Origin: PGZG01 sp046292765
Lineage (GTDB): Bacteria; Pseudomonadota; Gammaproteobacteria; Pseudomonadales; Alcanivoracaceae
Reading direction: 5' to 3'
Assembly (NCBI GenBank): GCA_046292765.1
Contig: JBKBQA010000001.1
Location: 310,001 to 374,000 of the forward strand
Length of the DNA stretch: 64,000 nucleotides
Shown in pieces: positions 50,450 through 58,353 of the stretch. Position numbers and translations under genes: made by a program. Numbering within the stretch: position 1 is the first letter of the stretch; every line of letters starts with the position of its first letter. The notes beneath the pieces were generated by a model that was not told the DNA's origin, did no database searches, and worked only from the letters and a program-made list of their open reading frames with translations.

Positions 50450-51724
50450 ATGCTGCTGATATCGAAGACCTATTGGCTCGGAATGCCGTTCAATTACAAG
50501 GGCGCACTGCCTGACGGCACCACGGTGACACCGATTCACATTCAGGCAGCGGACATGCGCTGGATCGCCGGGCTACACTACACCCCACCCCTGGCAAAGC
50601 GACAGAAGATCGGTGTGCTGGTGATGCATCCTCGCGCCGACTTTACCCGTCATTACTGCATTCCCGGCTTTGTTGGTGCCGGCATCAGTGTGCTCGGGTT
50701 ATGCACGCGGACCTTGAACAATGATGCCACCGCCATTCACGAAGACCTGATCCTTGACGTTGCTGCCGGGGTGAAGTACCTGCGCGACCATGGCTGCGAG
50801 CGGGTGCTGCTGTTTGGCAATTCCGGAGGCGGTTCACTGTTCGCCTTCTACCAGGCTCAGGCGGAGAAAAAGTCCACAGAGCGATTGGCCTTCGATCCCG
50901 CCGGCAAACCGACCAGATTGCAAATGGCGGAGATGATTCCTGCGGATGGCCTGCTGGCGGTGTCGGCCCATCCCGGCGAGGGCAAGATCCTGCAGCACTG
51001 CATCGATCCCGCAGTGGTTGATGAGCAGCAGCCGCTACTGAGTAATCCGGCGCTGGACATGTATAACCCGGCCAACGGCTTTGCTCCGCCGCCGACGCCG
51101 AGCCAGTACAGTGACGAGTTTGTGGCGAGCTACCGCACCGCTCAGCGGGCACGGGTAGAGAAGCTCGATAATTTCGCCCGCGCCATGATTCACGATGCCC
51201 GCGAGGCCGAAGACCTGTACAAGCGCTCCCGGGACGTGCTGGCATTCGAGGATCGGCAACAGATCGGTCGTCGCGCGGCCATGGAGCCGGTGATGGTGGT
51301 GTATCGCACCATGGCCAACCTGCATTACGCCGACCCGACGCTGGACCCGAGCAAGCGCGCCTACGGTTCGCTGTTCTCTGAACGTCCCGACCTGATGAAC
51401 TTCCAGTACATCGGCTTCGGCCGGGTGGTGACTCCGGCGGCGTGGCTGTCGACCTGGTCCGGGTTGTCGTCGAACGCAGACTTCTGCAAGAACGCCGCGC
51501 AGATGAGCTGTCCGGTGCTGCTGGTAAATGCCCTGCGCGACAAGGAGATCTATCCCGGTGATGCGCGGTTGATGTGGCAGAGCGTGGTCAGTGCTGACCG
51601 CACCTATCTGGATATTGATGCCGAGCATTATTTCGAACCGCCGTTTGGCGAGCAGACTGCCCCGGACGTGGATCGCCTGATGGAGCAGGTGTTGCCGTGG
51701 GTAATGGAGCGATTCGCAGGGTAA
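50450..51724 (+). CDS. Alpha/beta hydrolase-fold protein (about 424 aa)
   Basis: A 424-aa protein with an alpha/beta hydrolase core. The nucleophile elbow is GNSGGG (Ser125), preceded by the oxyanion-type strand VLVMHPRADFTRHYCIPGF; a plausible catalytic acid lies in the LLVNALRDKEIYPGDARLMW region and His in DAEHYFEPPFG. A helical insertion (about 180-330) may form a cap. No signal peptide. It follows the VOC gene and could hydrolyse a ring-cleavage or ester product; the substrate is unknown. Confidence 0.82.
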   Translation: MLLISKTYWLGMPFNYKGALPDGTTVTPIHIQAADMRWIAGLHYTPPLAKRQKIGVLVMHPRADFTRHYCIPGFVGAGISVLGLCTRTLNNDATAIHEDLILDVAAGVKYLRDHGCERVLLFGNSGGGSLFAFYQAQAEKKSTERLAFDPAGKPTRLQMAEMIPADGLLAVSAHPGEGKILQHCIDPAVVDEQQPLLSNPALDMYNPANGFAPPPTPSQYSDEFVASYRTAQRARVEKLDNFARAMIHDAREAEDLYKRSRDVLAFEDRQQIGRRAAMEPVMVVYRTMANLHYADPTLDPSKRAYGSLFSERPDLMNFQYIGFGRVVTPAAWLSTWSGLSSNADFCKNAAQMSCPVLLVNALRDKEIYPGDARLMWQSVVSADRTYLDIDAEHYFEPPFGEQTAPDVDRLMEQVLPWVMERFAG

Positions 51725-51843
51725 GCTGATATCATGATGGCTGCATCGCGGTGTCAGAGGGTAAGCCCTGCCTGGCTGCTGCCGGAGGGCCACTGTTAGA
51801 TTGCTGCCGCCAACGTCACGTCAACGGAAAGACGAGGAAGCCC

Positions 51844-52572
51844 ATGCGTCATCTCGCCCGATCACTGTTGCTGTCTGTACTGCTGTTCTGCACGCCCTTG
51901 CTGGCGATGCCCCAGAACGATCTACTGCGCCTCGCTGTCGAGTACAACATGCTTGGCGCCGAGCTCAATCTCATGTTCTTTGAGCCGGAAAGTCGCGAGT
52001 ACGCCGAGGCGGCAGCGCGTCGCTATGGCTCCGTGTCGACGATGATGCCGGTGTGGCTGGCGTCGCTCCCGGGGGATCAGGCTGACCGTGCCGGGCAGGC
52101 CTGGAAGGAGCTCCGCGATACCCTGGAAGGGCGGGGTGGCTTGCTGCAGGGCTATGACGCCACCCTCAATGCCCGCTACACCATCGCCAATGACGAGTTG
52201 CGCGAGCAGCTGATGAGCCAGCCGTTGCTGGACAGCAAGGCGCTGGCGCAGGAGCAGTATGCCTGGCTGCTTACTGCTCGGGTGATTTCCGCTTACATGG
52301 CGGTGGCGGCGGCACCGTTCGGCTCGTTCGCCCTCAGTGCTACCGATGATGACAGCCGTCTTTCGGTCACCGTTATGGAGCTCGATCAGGTGTGGACTGG
52401 CATGGTTGCAGCGGCGCCGGAATCGCAGCGCGCACAGCTGGTGCGCACCCAACGTCGCTGGCAGTTCATTCGTGAAACGATCTTGAGAGCCACCCAGCAA
52501 AGCCTGCCGTTTATTGTCCGTCACCACGGTGATGCCATTCTCCGCGAGCTCGGAGATCTGGCCGGCAGCTGA
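51844..52572 (+). CDS. Exported helical protein, possible PilJ-type sensor-like domain
   Basis: A 242-aa protein with a signal peptide (RSLLLSVLLFCTPLLA) and an all-helical mature part with four-helix-bundle character (long amphipathic helices such as NDLLRLAVEYNMLGAELNLMFF and PESQRAQLVRTQRRWQFIRETILRATQQS). This resembles the periplasmic type IV pili methyl-accepting chemotaxis (PilJ-like) sensor domain but is a free-standing exported protein with no transmembrane or signalling region. GAGGAAG precedes ATG 51844. A strong shared terminator follows. Confidence 0.65.
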   Translation: MRHLARSLLLSVLLFCTPLLAMPQNDLLRLAVEYNMLGAELNLMFFEPESREYAEAAARRYGSVSTMMPVWLASLPGDQADRAGQAWKELRDTLEGRGGLLQGYDATLNARYTIANDELREQLMSQPLLDSKALAQEQYAWLLTARVISAYMAVAAAPFGSFALSATDDDSRLSVTVMELDQVWTGMVAAAPESQRAQLVRTQRRWQFIRETILRATQQSLPFIVRHHGDAILRELGDLAGS

Positions 52573-52597
52573 TGCGACTGACGGCAATGGCAACCGG

Positions 52598-52632
52598 CAA
52601 TAAAAAACCCGCTTGAAGCGGGTTTTTTATTG
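52598..52632. terminator. Bidirectional rho-independent terminator
   Basis: CAATAAAAAACCCGCT (52598-52613) pairs perfectly with AGCGGGTTTTTTATTG (52617-52632), a 16-bp stem with a 3-base loop and six A/T pairs usable in both directions. It serves the exported-protein gene and the convergent pckA. Confidence 0.95.
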
Positions 52633-52644
52633 CTCGGGTGATGC

Positions 52645-54183
52645 TTACAGCTGCGGTCCGGCGGCGCGGATGTTGTCGGCTACGTCCGGATACTTGTCGG
52701 CAAAGTTCTTCTGGAACTGGGCAGACAGGTCCTTTGCCTTGGCGTCGTAGGCGGCCTTGTCTTTCCAGGTGGTTTTCGGCACCAGCAGGGTGTCGTCAAC
52801 GCCCGGCACGGAAACAGGCACATCCAGGTTGATGCCATCAATATGCACAGTGTCGACGTCATCCAGCGCACCGGAGACGATGGCGTTAACCACGCTGCGG
52901 GTGGTCGGGATACTGAAGCGACGACCTTCACCGTAGGGGCCACCGGTCCAGCCGGTGTTGACCAGAAATACCTGGGAGCCGAAAGCGTCAATGCGCTTCA
53001 TCAGCAGCTCGGCATACTCGCCGGCACGACGCGGGAAAAACGGTGCGCCGAAGCAGGTGGAGAAGGTGCTCTTGATGCCGGCGCCAGCGCCCATTTCGGT
53101 CGAACCCACCAGTGCGGTGTAGCCGGACAGGAAGTGATAGGCAGCGGCTTCACGCGACAGCTTCGAGACCGGCGGCAGTACGCCAGTCAGGTCGCAGGTC
53201 AGGAAGATAATGCGCTTTGGCTCGCCGGCCCGGTTCTCGATCACGCGCTTCTCGACGTTCTCCAGCGGGTAGGCAGCACGGGTGTTCTGGGTCTTGGAGA
53301 CGTTGGTGTAGTCCGGTACCCGGGTCTTCTCGTCGATGACTACGTTTTCCAATACCGCACCAAACTTGATGGCGTTCCAGATTACCGGCTCGTTCTGCTG
53401 GCTGAGGTCGATGCACTTGGCATAGCAGCCGCCTTCGATATTGAACACCACGCCTTCGCCCCAGCCGTGTTCGTCGTCACCGATCAGGTAGCGGGCCGGG
53501 TCGGCGGACAGGGTGGTCTTGCCGGTGCCGGACAGACCAAAGAACAGCACCACGTCGCCTTCATCACCGACGTTGGCAGAGCAGTGCATCGGCAGCACAT
53601 CGGCTTCCGGCAACAGGAAGTTCTGTACCGCGAACATGGCTTTCTTCATTTCACCGGCATATTCCATGCCGGCGATCAGCACGCGACGCTGGGCGAACTG
53701 GAAGATCACGCAACCATCGGAATTGGTGCCATCACGCTCCGGGTCGCACTTGAAGTTGGCGGCGTGGAGGATTTCCCAGTTTTCCTTGCGCGCCGGGTTG
53801 TACTGGTGCGGACGGATGAACAGGGTATTGGCAAACAGGTTGTGCCAGGCGGTCTGGGTGGTCACCTTGACCGGAATGTAATGGTTCGGGTCGGCGCCAA
53901 CGTGCAGGTGCGAGGTAAAGGTGTCGCTGCCGTCGACGAACTGCTGTACCCGGGCCCAGAGCGCGTCAAATCTGGCGGCATCGAAGGCACGGTTGATCGG
54001 ACCCCAATGGATCTTGGCACTGGTGCTCGGCTCGTCAACGATGAAACGGTCCATCGGCGAGCGGCCGGTACGGTGGCCGGTGTCGCAGACCAGGGCGCCG
54101 TTCGCGGCCAGCTGGCCTTCGTTACGCTGGATGGCCAGCTCGACGAGTTGGGAGGGGCTCAGATCAGTGTAGACAGTGGTCAT
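52645..54183 (-). CDS. pckA: Phosphoenolpyruvate carboxykinase (ATP)
   Basis: A 512-aa cytosolic enzyme converting oxaloacetate and ATP to phosphoenolpyruvate, the entry to gluconeogenesis. The kinase P-loop GLSGTGKTTLSADP, the metal/ATP region DDEHGW, the PEP-binding LPMHCSANVG and NTGWTGGPYGEGRRFSI, and a substrate arginine in RTGRSPMDRFIV are all present. Length matches the Pseudomonas enzyme (513) rather than E. coli's 540. It sits near ompR-envZ, hslO and hslR, an ancient gene neighbourhood. Confidence 0.97.
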   Translation of the reverse strand: MTTVYTDLSPSQLVELAIQRNEGQLAANGALVCDTGHRTGRSPMDRFIVDEPSTSAKIHWGPINRAFDAARFDALWARVQQFVDGSDTFTSHLHVGADPNHYIPVKVTTQTAWHNLFANTLFIRPHQYNPARKENWEILHAANFKCDPERDGTNSDGCVIFQFAQRRVLIAGMEYAGEMKKAMFAVQNFLLPEADVLPMHCSANVGDEGDVVLFFGLSGTGKTTLSADPARYLIGDDEHGWGEGVVFNIEGGCYAKCIDLSQQNEPVIWNAIKFGAVLENVVIDEKTRVPDYTNVSKTQNTRAAYPLENVEKRVIENRAGEPKRIIFLTCDLTGVLPPVSKLSREAAAYHFLSGYTALVGSTEMGAGAGIKSTFSTCFGAPFFPRRAGEYAELLMKRIDAFGSQVFLVNTGWTGGPYGEGRRFSIPTTRSVVNAIVSGALDDVDTVHIDGINLDVPVSVPGVDDTLLVPKTTWKDKAAYDAKAKDLSAQFQKNFADKYPDVADNIRAAGPQL

Positions 54184-54412
54184 AATCAGGGCTTCCTGGG
54201 CTTGTGGCCGGCCGGTGTGAATGTGCTGGTTGTTTTGCGCGGCGGGTCGCCGAGCGGGCCCCGTGCCAGAGCGGGCTGACAGGGCACGCCGGAGCAGGAG
54301 ATGACCTGCCCCGACGGTTACGGCGCGCGATTATGCCAGATCATCCCGTGAATGGCGATGCAGGCAGCCTCTTGCTGCCATAGCTTCTCCCGCCCCGGAT
54401 TGCCGCTCGGGG

Positions 54413-55276
54413 CTAGAGCTGATGGATCAACTGGTCCAGATCGACCCGGTCGAAGTGTTCATCTTTTGAGCAAAAATCGCAGCTCACGGTGACGCTGCCT
54501 TGCTCGTCGAGAATGGCTTGCAGCTCTGTACGGCCCAGTGACAGCAGGGTGTTGCTGACTTTATCCCGGGAGCAGGTGCACTGGAATCGCACCGGACGAG
54601 CCGCCGAGACCTCTGGCGGGTTTTCATGGAACAGCCGGTGCAGCACGGTCTCCTCGGGCAGGTCGAGCAGCTCTTCCATGGTCAGGGTGTCGGCCAGCGC
54701 CTGAACATGCTGCCACATGAGGGCATTCTGTTCGGCGCTGGCGGCCCGGTCCGGCAGGCGCTGCAACAGCAGGCCCGCAGCCCTGCCATTGCCGCCAGCA
54801 AGCCACAGCCGGGTAGGCAGCTGCTCGGACTGGCGGAAGTATTCTTCGAGACAGGCGGCGAGGGTGGCGCCCTCCAGTGGCACCACCCCCTGATACTGGC
54901 TGCCACGTTCTGGCCGGATGGTGATCGCCATGATGCCGCTATCGCCAATCAGCTCGTGGAGCTGCGGCTGTTCGTGGCTGGGCACGGCGTCGCTGAAGCG
55001 GGCCAGAGCGCGGATGCCGCCATCATGGGTGGCCTCCGCCAGCAGCAGGCTGACCGGCCCTTTGCCCTGGGCTTGCAGGCTGAGGCGTCCTTCGAACTTG
55101 AGCGTGCCGGTCATCAGCACTACAGCCGCCACACTTTCTGCCAGCAGGCCCTGAACGATCATCGGGTAATTCCGGGCTGCTGTTACCGGGGCAAGACTGG
55201 CTTCGAGGCGGACGATCTCCCCACGGATATCGGAATCGGGAAACAGAAAGCGCTGGCGCTGGTCGTGCTGGGACAT
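54413..55276 (-). CDS. hslO: Redox-regulated chaperone Hsp33
   Basis: A 287-aa holdase activated by oxidation. The zinc-binding redox switch C-x-C-x30-C-x2-C is complete (C233, C235, C266, C269). The N-terminal substrate-binding domain shows RNYPMIVQGLLAESVAA and GTLKFEGRLSLQAQGKGPVSLL typical of Hsp33. It lies downstream of hslR on the same strand with 46 bp between, an operon preserved across gammaproteobacteria. Confidence 0.96.
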   Translation of the reverse strand: MSQHDQRQRFLFPDSDIRGEIVRLEASLAPVTAARNYPMIVQGLLAESVAAVVLMTGTLKFEGRLSLQAQGKGPVSLLLAEATHDGGIRALARFSDAVPSHEQPQLHELIGDSGIMAITIRPERGSQYQGVVPLEGATLAACLEEYFRQSEQLPTRLWLAGGNGRAAGLLLQRLPDRAASAEQNALMWQHVQALADTLTMEELLDLPEETVLHRLFHENPPEVSAARPVRFQCTCSRDKVSNTLLSLGRTELQAILDEQGSVTVSCDFCSKDEHFDRVDLDQLIHQL

Positions 55277-55322
55277 CGGTTACTCCGCAAGATATGGGCG
55301 TCATTCTACGCCAGATGGCAGC

Positions 55323-55709
55323 TCAAAACTGACCGCGGCGGATCCGGTCGATGGCGCGGCGTTCGCGTTTGTCGGGGCGGTGGTCGGGACCGGCGCCCAC
55401 CAACTTGCGCTGGGTGGCAGCCTGTTCGCGAGTGGCGATGCTGGCCTCGGTCTCGCGGTAGAGCCTGGCCGCCTCCGGGGCGCCGCCACGCTTGTCGGAG
55501 ACCGCCAGCACCTCTACCTCGCGCACGTCGTGGCCCTGCCTGAGACTGATCAGCATGCCCGCTTTCACTGCCTTGGCCGGCCGTCCGCGCTCGCCATTCA
55601 CCTGAACCTTGCCGCCGTCGATCATCTCCCGGGCGATGCTGCGGGTCTTGTAGAAGCGGGCGGCCCAGAGCCACTTGTCGAGGCGAACCTCGTCGGCGGT
55701 CGTGCTCAT
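55323..55709 (-). CDS. hslR: Heat-shock protein 15 (HslR, S4-domain RNA-binding)
   Basis: A 128-aa protein with an S4 RNA-binding motif at residues about 8-65 (VRLDKWLWAARFYKTRSIAREMIDGGKVQVNG), followed by a basic tail rich in Arg and Lys. HslR binds free 50S subunits carrying nascent chains after heat shock and helps recycle them. Its ATG overlaps the stop of the preceding HAD gene by 4 bp (55706-55709), so the two are co-translated. Confidence 0.95.
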   Translation of the reverse strand: MSTTADEVRLDKWLWAARFYKTRSIAREMIDGGKVQVNGERGRPAKAVKAGMLISLRQGHDVREVEVLAVSDKRGGAPEAARLYRETEASIATREQAATQRKLVGAGPDHRPDKRERRAIDRIRRGQF

Positions 55710-56377
55710 GCCGATGCCGCCCGTGTTGGCATCACCGTGGTGAACTGGTCAATGGCGGGGAATGGATTGGTATGGGGGCGAACCGGTTGGGTGGAATCCG
55801 GATGCAGGATGCTCCACAGGTGACCAACGCCATAGTCCTTGCCAGCCTGTAGCACCGGCAGGGAATCATCCACCAGAATGCTGCGGCGGCGGTCAAAGGG
55901 CAGGTGTTGCTGCAGTGCCTCCCAGAAGGGGGCGGATTCCTTCGCCGCGCCGAGTTCGTGACTGGTGATCAGCTGGTCAAAGTACTGGTCGAGGCCGGTG
56001 CGAGCTTTTTTTACTGCCAGCGCGTCGGGGTGGGCGTTGGTGACCATCACCACATGCCGGCCGCTGTCGCGCAGCGCCTGCAGGAACGCCTCGGCGCCCG
56101 GCCGATAGCAGATGCGGCTACCCACATCCCGTTTCAGACCGGCAATATCGAGCCCCAGCTCCGAGGACCAGAAATCCAGGCAATACCAGTTCAGGGTGCC
56201 CTGATGACGGTCAATCCACTCCTTGATCAGCCGATGGGCCTGATCGTCCGGTATGCCTTTGGCCTCGGCATACTTCTGCGGTACCACTTGCTGCCAGAAC
56301 CAGTTGTCGAAGGCCAGATCCAGCAGGGTGCCGTCCATATCCAGCAGTACGGTATCGATGTCGTTCCAGGCAATCAT
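55706..56377 (-). CDS. yrfG: HAD-superfamily hydrolase (YrfG-type nucleotidase)
   Basis: A 223-aa HAD phosphatase. Motif I is LLDMDGTLLD (nucleophile Asp13 and acid Asp15), motif II VMVTNAHPDALAV, motif III around KESAPF, and motif IV SILVDDSLPVL. Relatives of this E. coli YrfG/NudE-neighbour type dephosphorylate GMP or IMP. It is the first gene of a HAD-hslR-hslO unit, as in E. coli yrfG-hslR-hslO. Divergent from cysQ with 68 bp between. Confidence 0.9.
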   Translation of the reverse strand: MIAWNDIDTVLLDMDGTLLDLAFDNWFWQQVVPQKYAEAKGIPDDQAHRLIKEWIDRHQGTLNWYCLDFWSSELGLDIAGLKRDVGSRICYRPGAEAFLQALRDSGRHVVMVTNAHPDALAVKKARTGLDQYFDQLITSHELGAAKESAPFWEALQQHLPFDRRRSILVDDSLPVLQAGKDYGVGHLWSILHPDSTQPVRPHTNPFPAIDQFTTVMPTRAASA

Positions 56378-56445
56378 TTTCCCAATGCCCTCTTCAGGCG
56401 TTACTCTTTGCGGCCGACAGTATGCCGCAACCGAAAGGACAGATC

Positions 56446-57258
56446 ATGACCGACCGTCACGCCCTGCTGAATCAGGTGGCCGATATCGCCCGCCGCGCCG
56501 GGGATGCCATTCTCGAGGTCTACAACGGCCCGGATTTCGATGTCGAGCGCAAGGGTGACGATTCCCCGCTGACCGCCGCTGACCTGGCTGCCCATCGGCT
56601 GATTCTCGCCGGGCTCACGGCGCTGACCCCGGACATTCCGGTGCATTCGGAAGAGTCTGAAGGCATCACCTGGGAGATGCGTCGCCACTGGTCGCGCTAC
56701 TGGCTGGTGGATCCGCTCGACGGCACCAAGGAATTTATCAAACGCAATGGCGAGTTCACGGTGAATATCGCCCTGATTGAAAGCGGCGTGCCGGTGCTGG
56801 GCGTGGTGCATGTGCCGGTGCTGGGCATTACCTATTCGGGCGGCGATGGCCTCGGTGCATTTCGGCAAACCGCCGCAGGCCGGGAGTCGATTCAGGTGCG
56901 CCGGCCGGTGTCTGTGCCGGTGGTGATGGTGGCCAGTCGCAGCCATGGCACCGATACCATTGGCGTGCTGGAAGAGGTAATCAACCGCGAGATTGGTCCG
57001 GTGGAACTGACCAGCATGGGCTCCTCGCTGAAGCTGTGTCTGGTGGCAGAAGGCAAGGCGGATATCTACCCCCGCCTTGCGCCCACCTCGGAATGGGACA
57101 CCGCCGCCGCCGATGCCGTGGTGCGCGCCGCCGGTGGCACGGTAGTCAATACCGCATTCGAGCCGCTGCGCTATAACAAGCAGGATATTCTTAATCCACA
57201 TTTTCTTGTTCTCGGCGCCAGCGTTGATAGCTGGAAATTCCTGCAGCCGGTATTGTAG
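56446..57258 (+). CDS. cysQ: 3'(2'),5'-bisphosphate nucleotidase CysQ
   Basis: A 270-aa Mg-dependent phosphatase of the inositol monophosphatase superfamily that removes the 3' phosphate from PAP, a by-product of sulfate assimilation and of PAPS-dependent sulfotransferases. The metal motifs are HSEES (68-72) and DPLDGTKEF (Asp89, Asp92), with a C-terminal SEWDTAAADAVVRAAGG. AAGGA sits seven bases before ATG 56446. Its TAG stop lies in a REP-like element. The sulfotransferase at 18-19.7 kb would produce PAP for it to clear. Confidence 0.95.
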   Translation: MTDRHALLNQVADIARRAGDAILEVYNGPDFDVERKGDDSPLTAADLAAHRLILAGLTALTPDIPVHSEESEGITWEMRRHWSRYWLVDPLDGTKEFIKRNGEFTVNIALIESGVPVLGVVHVPVLGITYSGGDGLGAFRQTAAGRESIQVRRPVSVPVVMVASRSHGTDTIGVLEEVINREIGPVELTSMGSSLKLCLVAEGKADIYPRLAPTSEWDTAAADAVVRAAGGTVVNTAFEPLRYNKQDILNPHFLVLGASVDSWKFLQPVL

Positions 57259-57353
57259 AAGCGGCTTCAGCCGCGAAAAGGTGTGGCAGTGAGCCGCCCG
57301 GCATCTTGCCATTGATGGACACTGTGATCGCGGCTGAAGCCGCGTCTGCTACA
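57254..57353. repeat. REP/REPIN-like element B
   Basis: GCGGCTTCAGCCGCGA (57261-57276) and TCGCGGCTGAAGCCGC (57328-57343) are exact inverted copies, framed by TGTAG on the left (57254-57258, containing the cysQ TAG stop) and CTACA on the right (57349-57353). Each arm also folds on itself. The form is that of pseudomonad REP doublets. Confidence 0.85.
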
Positions 57354-57364
57354 GAGGGTTGCTG

Positions 57365-58261
57365 ATGTTTACTCGTGATGATCTGAGCTTTGATAGCCAG
57401 GGTGTGACCTGCCGTGGCTACTTGTATCGCCCGGCCAATGCCTCAGGCCCGGTGCCGTGCGTGATCATGGGCCATGGATTCGCTGCCACGCGCGAATGCG
57501 GCATCGCCCCTTTTGCCGAAGCCTTTGCCAACGCGGGCTATGCCGCTTTCATGTTCGACTATCGCCACTTCGGCGCCAGCGGCGGTGAGCCCCGCCAGGT
57601 GCTGGTACCGTCGCGGGAAGTGGAGGACTGGCTGGCGGCCATTGCCTTTGTGCGGACGCTGGATGGCATCCGGCCTGATGGTATCGCGCTCTGGGGCACC
57701 TCGTTCGGCGGTGGTCTTGTTACCGTGGCCGCCGCGCGCGATGGCAATGTCCAGGCCATCATTGCCCAATGCCCGATGATGGATGGACTGGCTTCGGTGT
57801 TTGAAGTGATCCGTTACGCCGGTGTCGGCCAGGTGATGAAACTGAGCGCCCATGGCGCGCTCGATATCAGCCGGGCGCTGCTGGGCATGTCGCCGCATTA
57901 CATCGCCTCCGCTGGCCGCCCCGGTGACGTGGCGGCGATGAGCGCTGCAGATTGCTATGATGGCTACCTCGCTCTGATCCCCGAAGGCGTGCCGAATCAG
58001 GTTGCCGCACGCATTGCTGCCACGCTGATGACGTTCCGCCCGGTCAGTGAAGCAGGCAAGGTTAACTGCCCGGCACTGATCCAGATTTGTGAAAAAGATA
58101 CCGTGGCGCCGGTGGCTGCCGCCGAAAAAGCGGCAAAGAAAATGAAGCGAGCCGAAGTGCGTCGCTATGAGATGGGGCACTTTGATATTTATCAGGGGGC
58201 GGATCGGGAAAAGAGTCTCGCCGACCAACTCGCATTCCTCAGAAAACACCTCCCGCTGTAG
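57365..58261 (+). CDS. Alpha/beta hydrolase (dienelactone-hydrolase/BD-FAE-like)
   Basis: A 298-aa serine hydrolase. The nucleophile elbow is GTSFGGG (Ser113), the oxyanion region GHGFAATRE follows strand 3, a catalytic Asp is likely in ICEKDTVAPV, and His in MGHFDIYQG. It resembles the broad X-Pro dipeptidyl-peptidase/alpha-beta family often annotated as putative esterase. No signal peptide. ATG 57365 with GAGGG upstream is preferred over a TTG two codons before. Its TAG stop lies at the left end of REP-like element C. Confidence 0.88.
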   Translation: MFTRDDLSFDSQGVTCRGYLYRPANASGPVPCVIMGHGFAATRECGIAPFAEAFANAGYAAFMFDYRHFGASGGEPRQVLVPSREVEDWLAAIAFVRTLDGIRPDGIALWGTSFGGGLVTVAAARDGNVQAIIAQCPMMDGLASVFEVIRYAGVGQVMKLSAHGALDISRALLGMSPHYIASAGRPGDVAAMSAADCYDGYLALIPEGVPNQVAARIAATLMTFRPVSEAGKVNCPALIQICEKDTVAPVAAAEKAAKKMKRAEVRRYEMGHFDIYQGADREKSLADQLAFLRKHLPL

Positions 58262-58353
58262 GCGCGGCAGCCCCGGCGCGATGCGGTCGTTGATCGGGCG
58301 GCTATGCGTTCGAATAGATCGTATCGCGACACGACGGCCGCTCCTGCGACTAC
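58257..58353. repeat. REP/REPIN-like element C
   Basis: Left end TGTAGGCGCGGCAGCCCCGG then CGCGATGCGG; right end read on the other strand GGTAGTCGCAGGAGCGGCCG then TCGTGTCGCGATAC. The left TAG is the stop of the hydrolase gene (58259-58261). The right TAG is the stop of the convergent foldase gene (58350-58352), so the element exactly fills the gap between two stop codons. Confidence 0.75.

Noticed and set aside
52843..54279. 478-codon open frame antisense to pckA
   Set aside because: Mirror of a highly conserved gene in GC-rich DNA; no recognisable domain.
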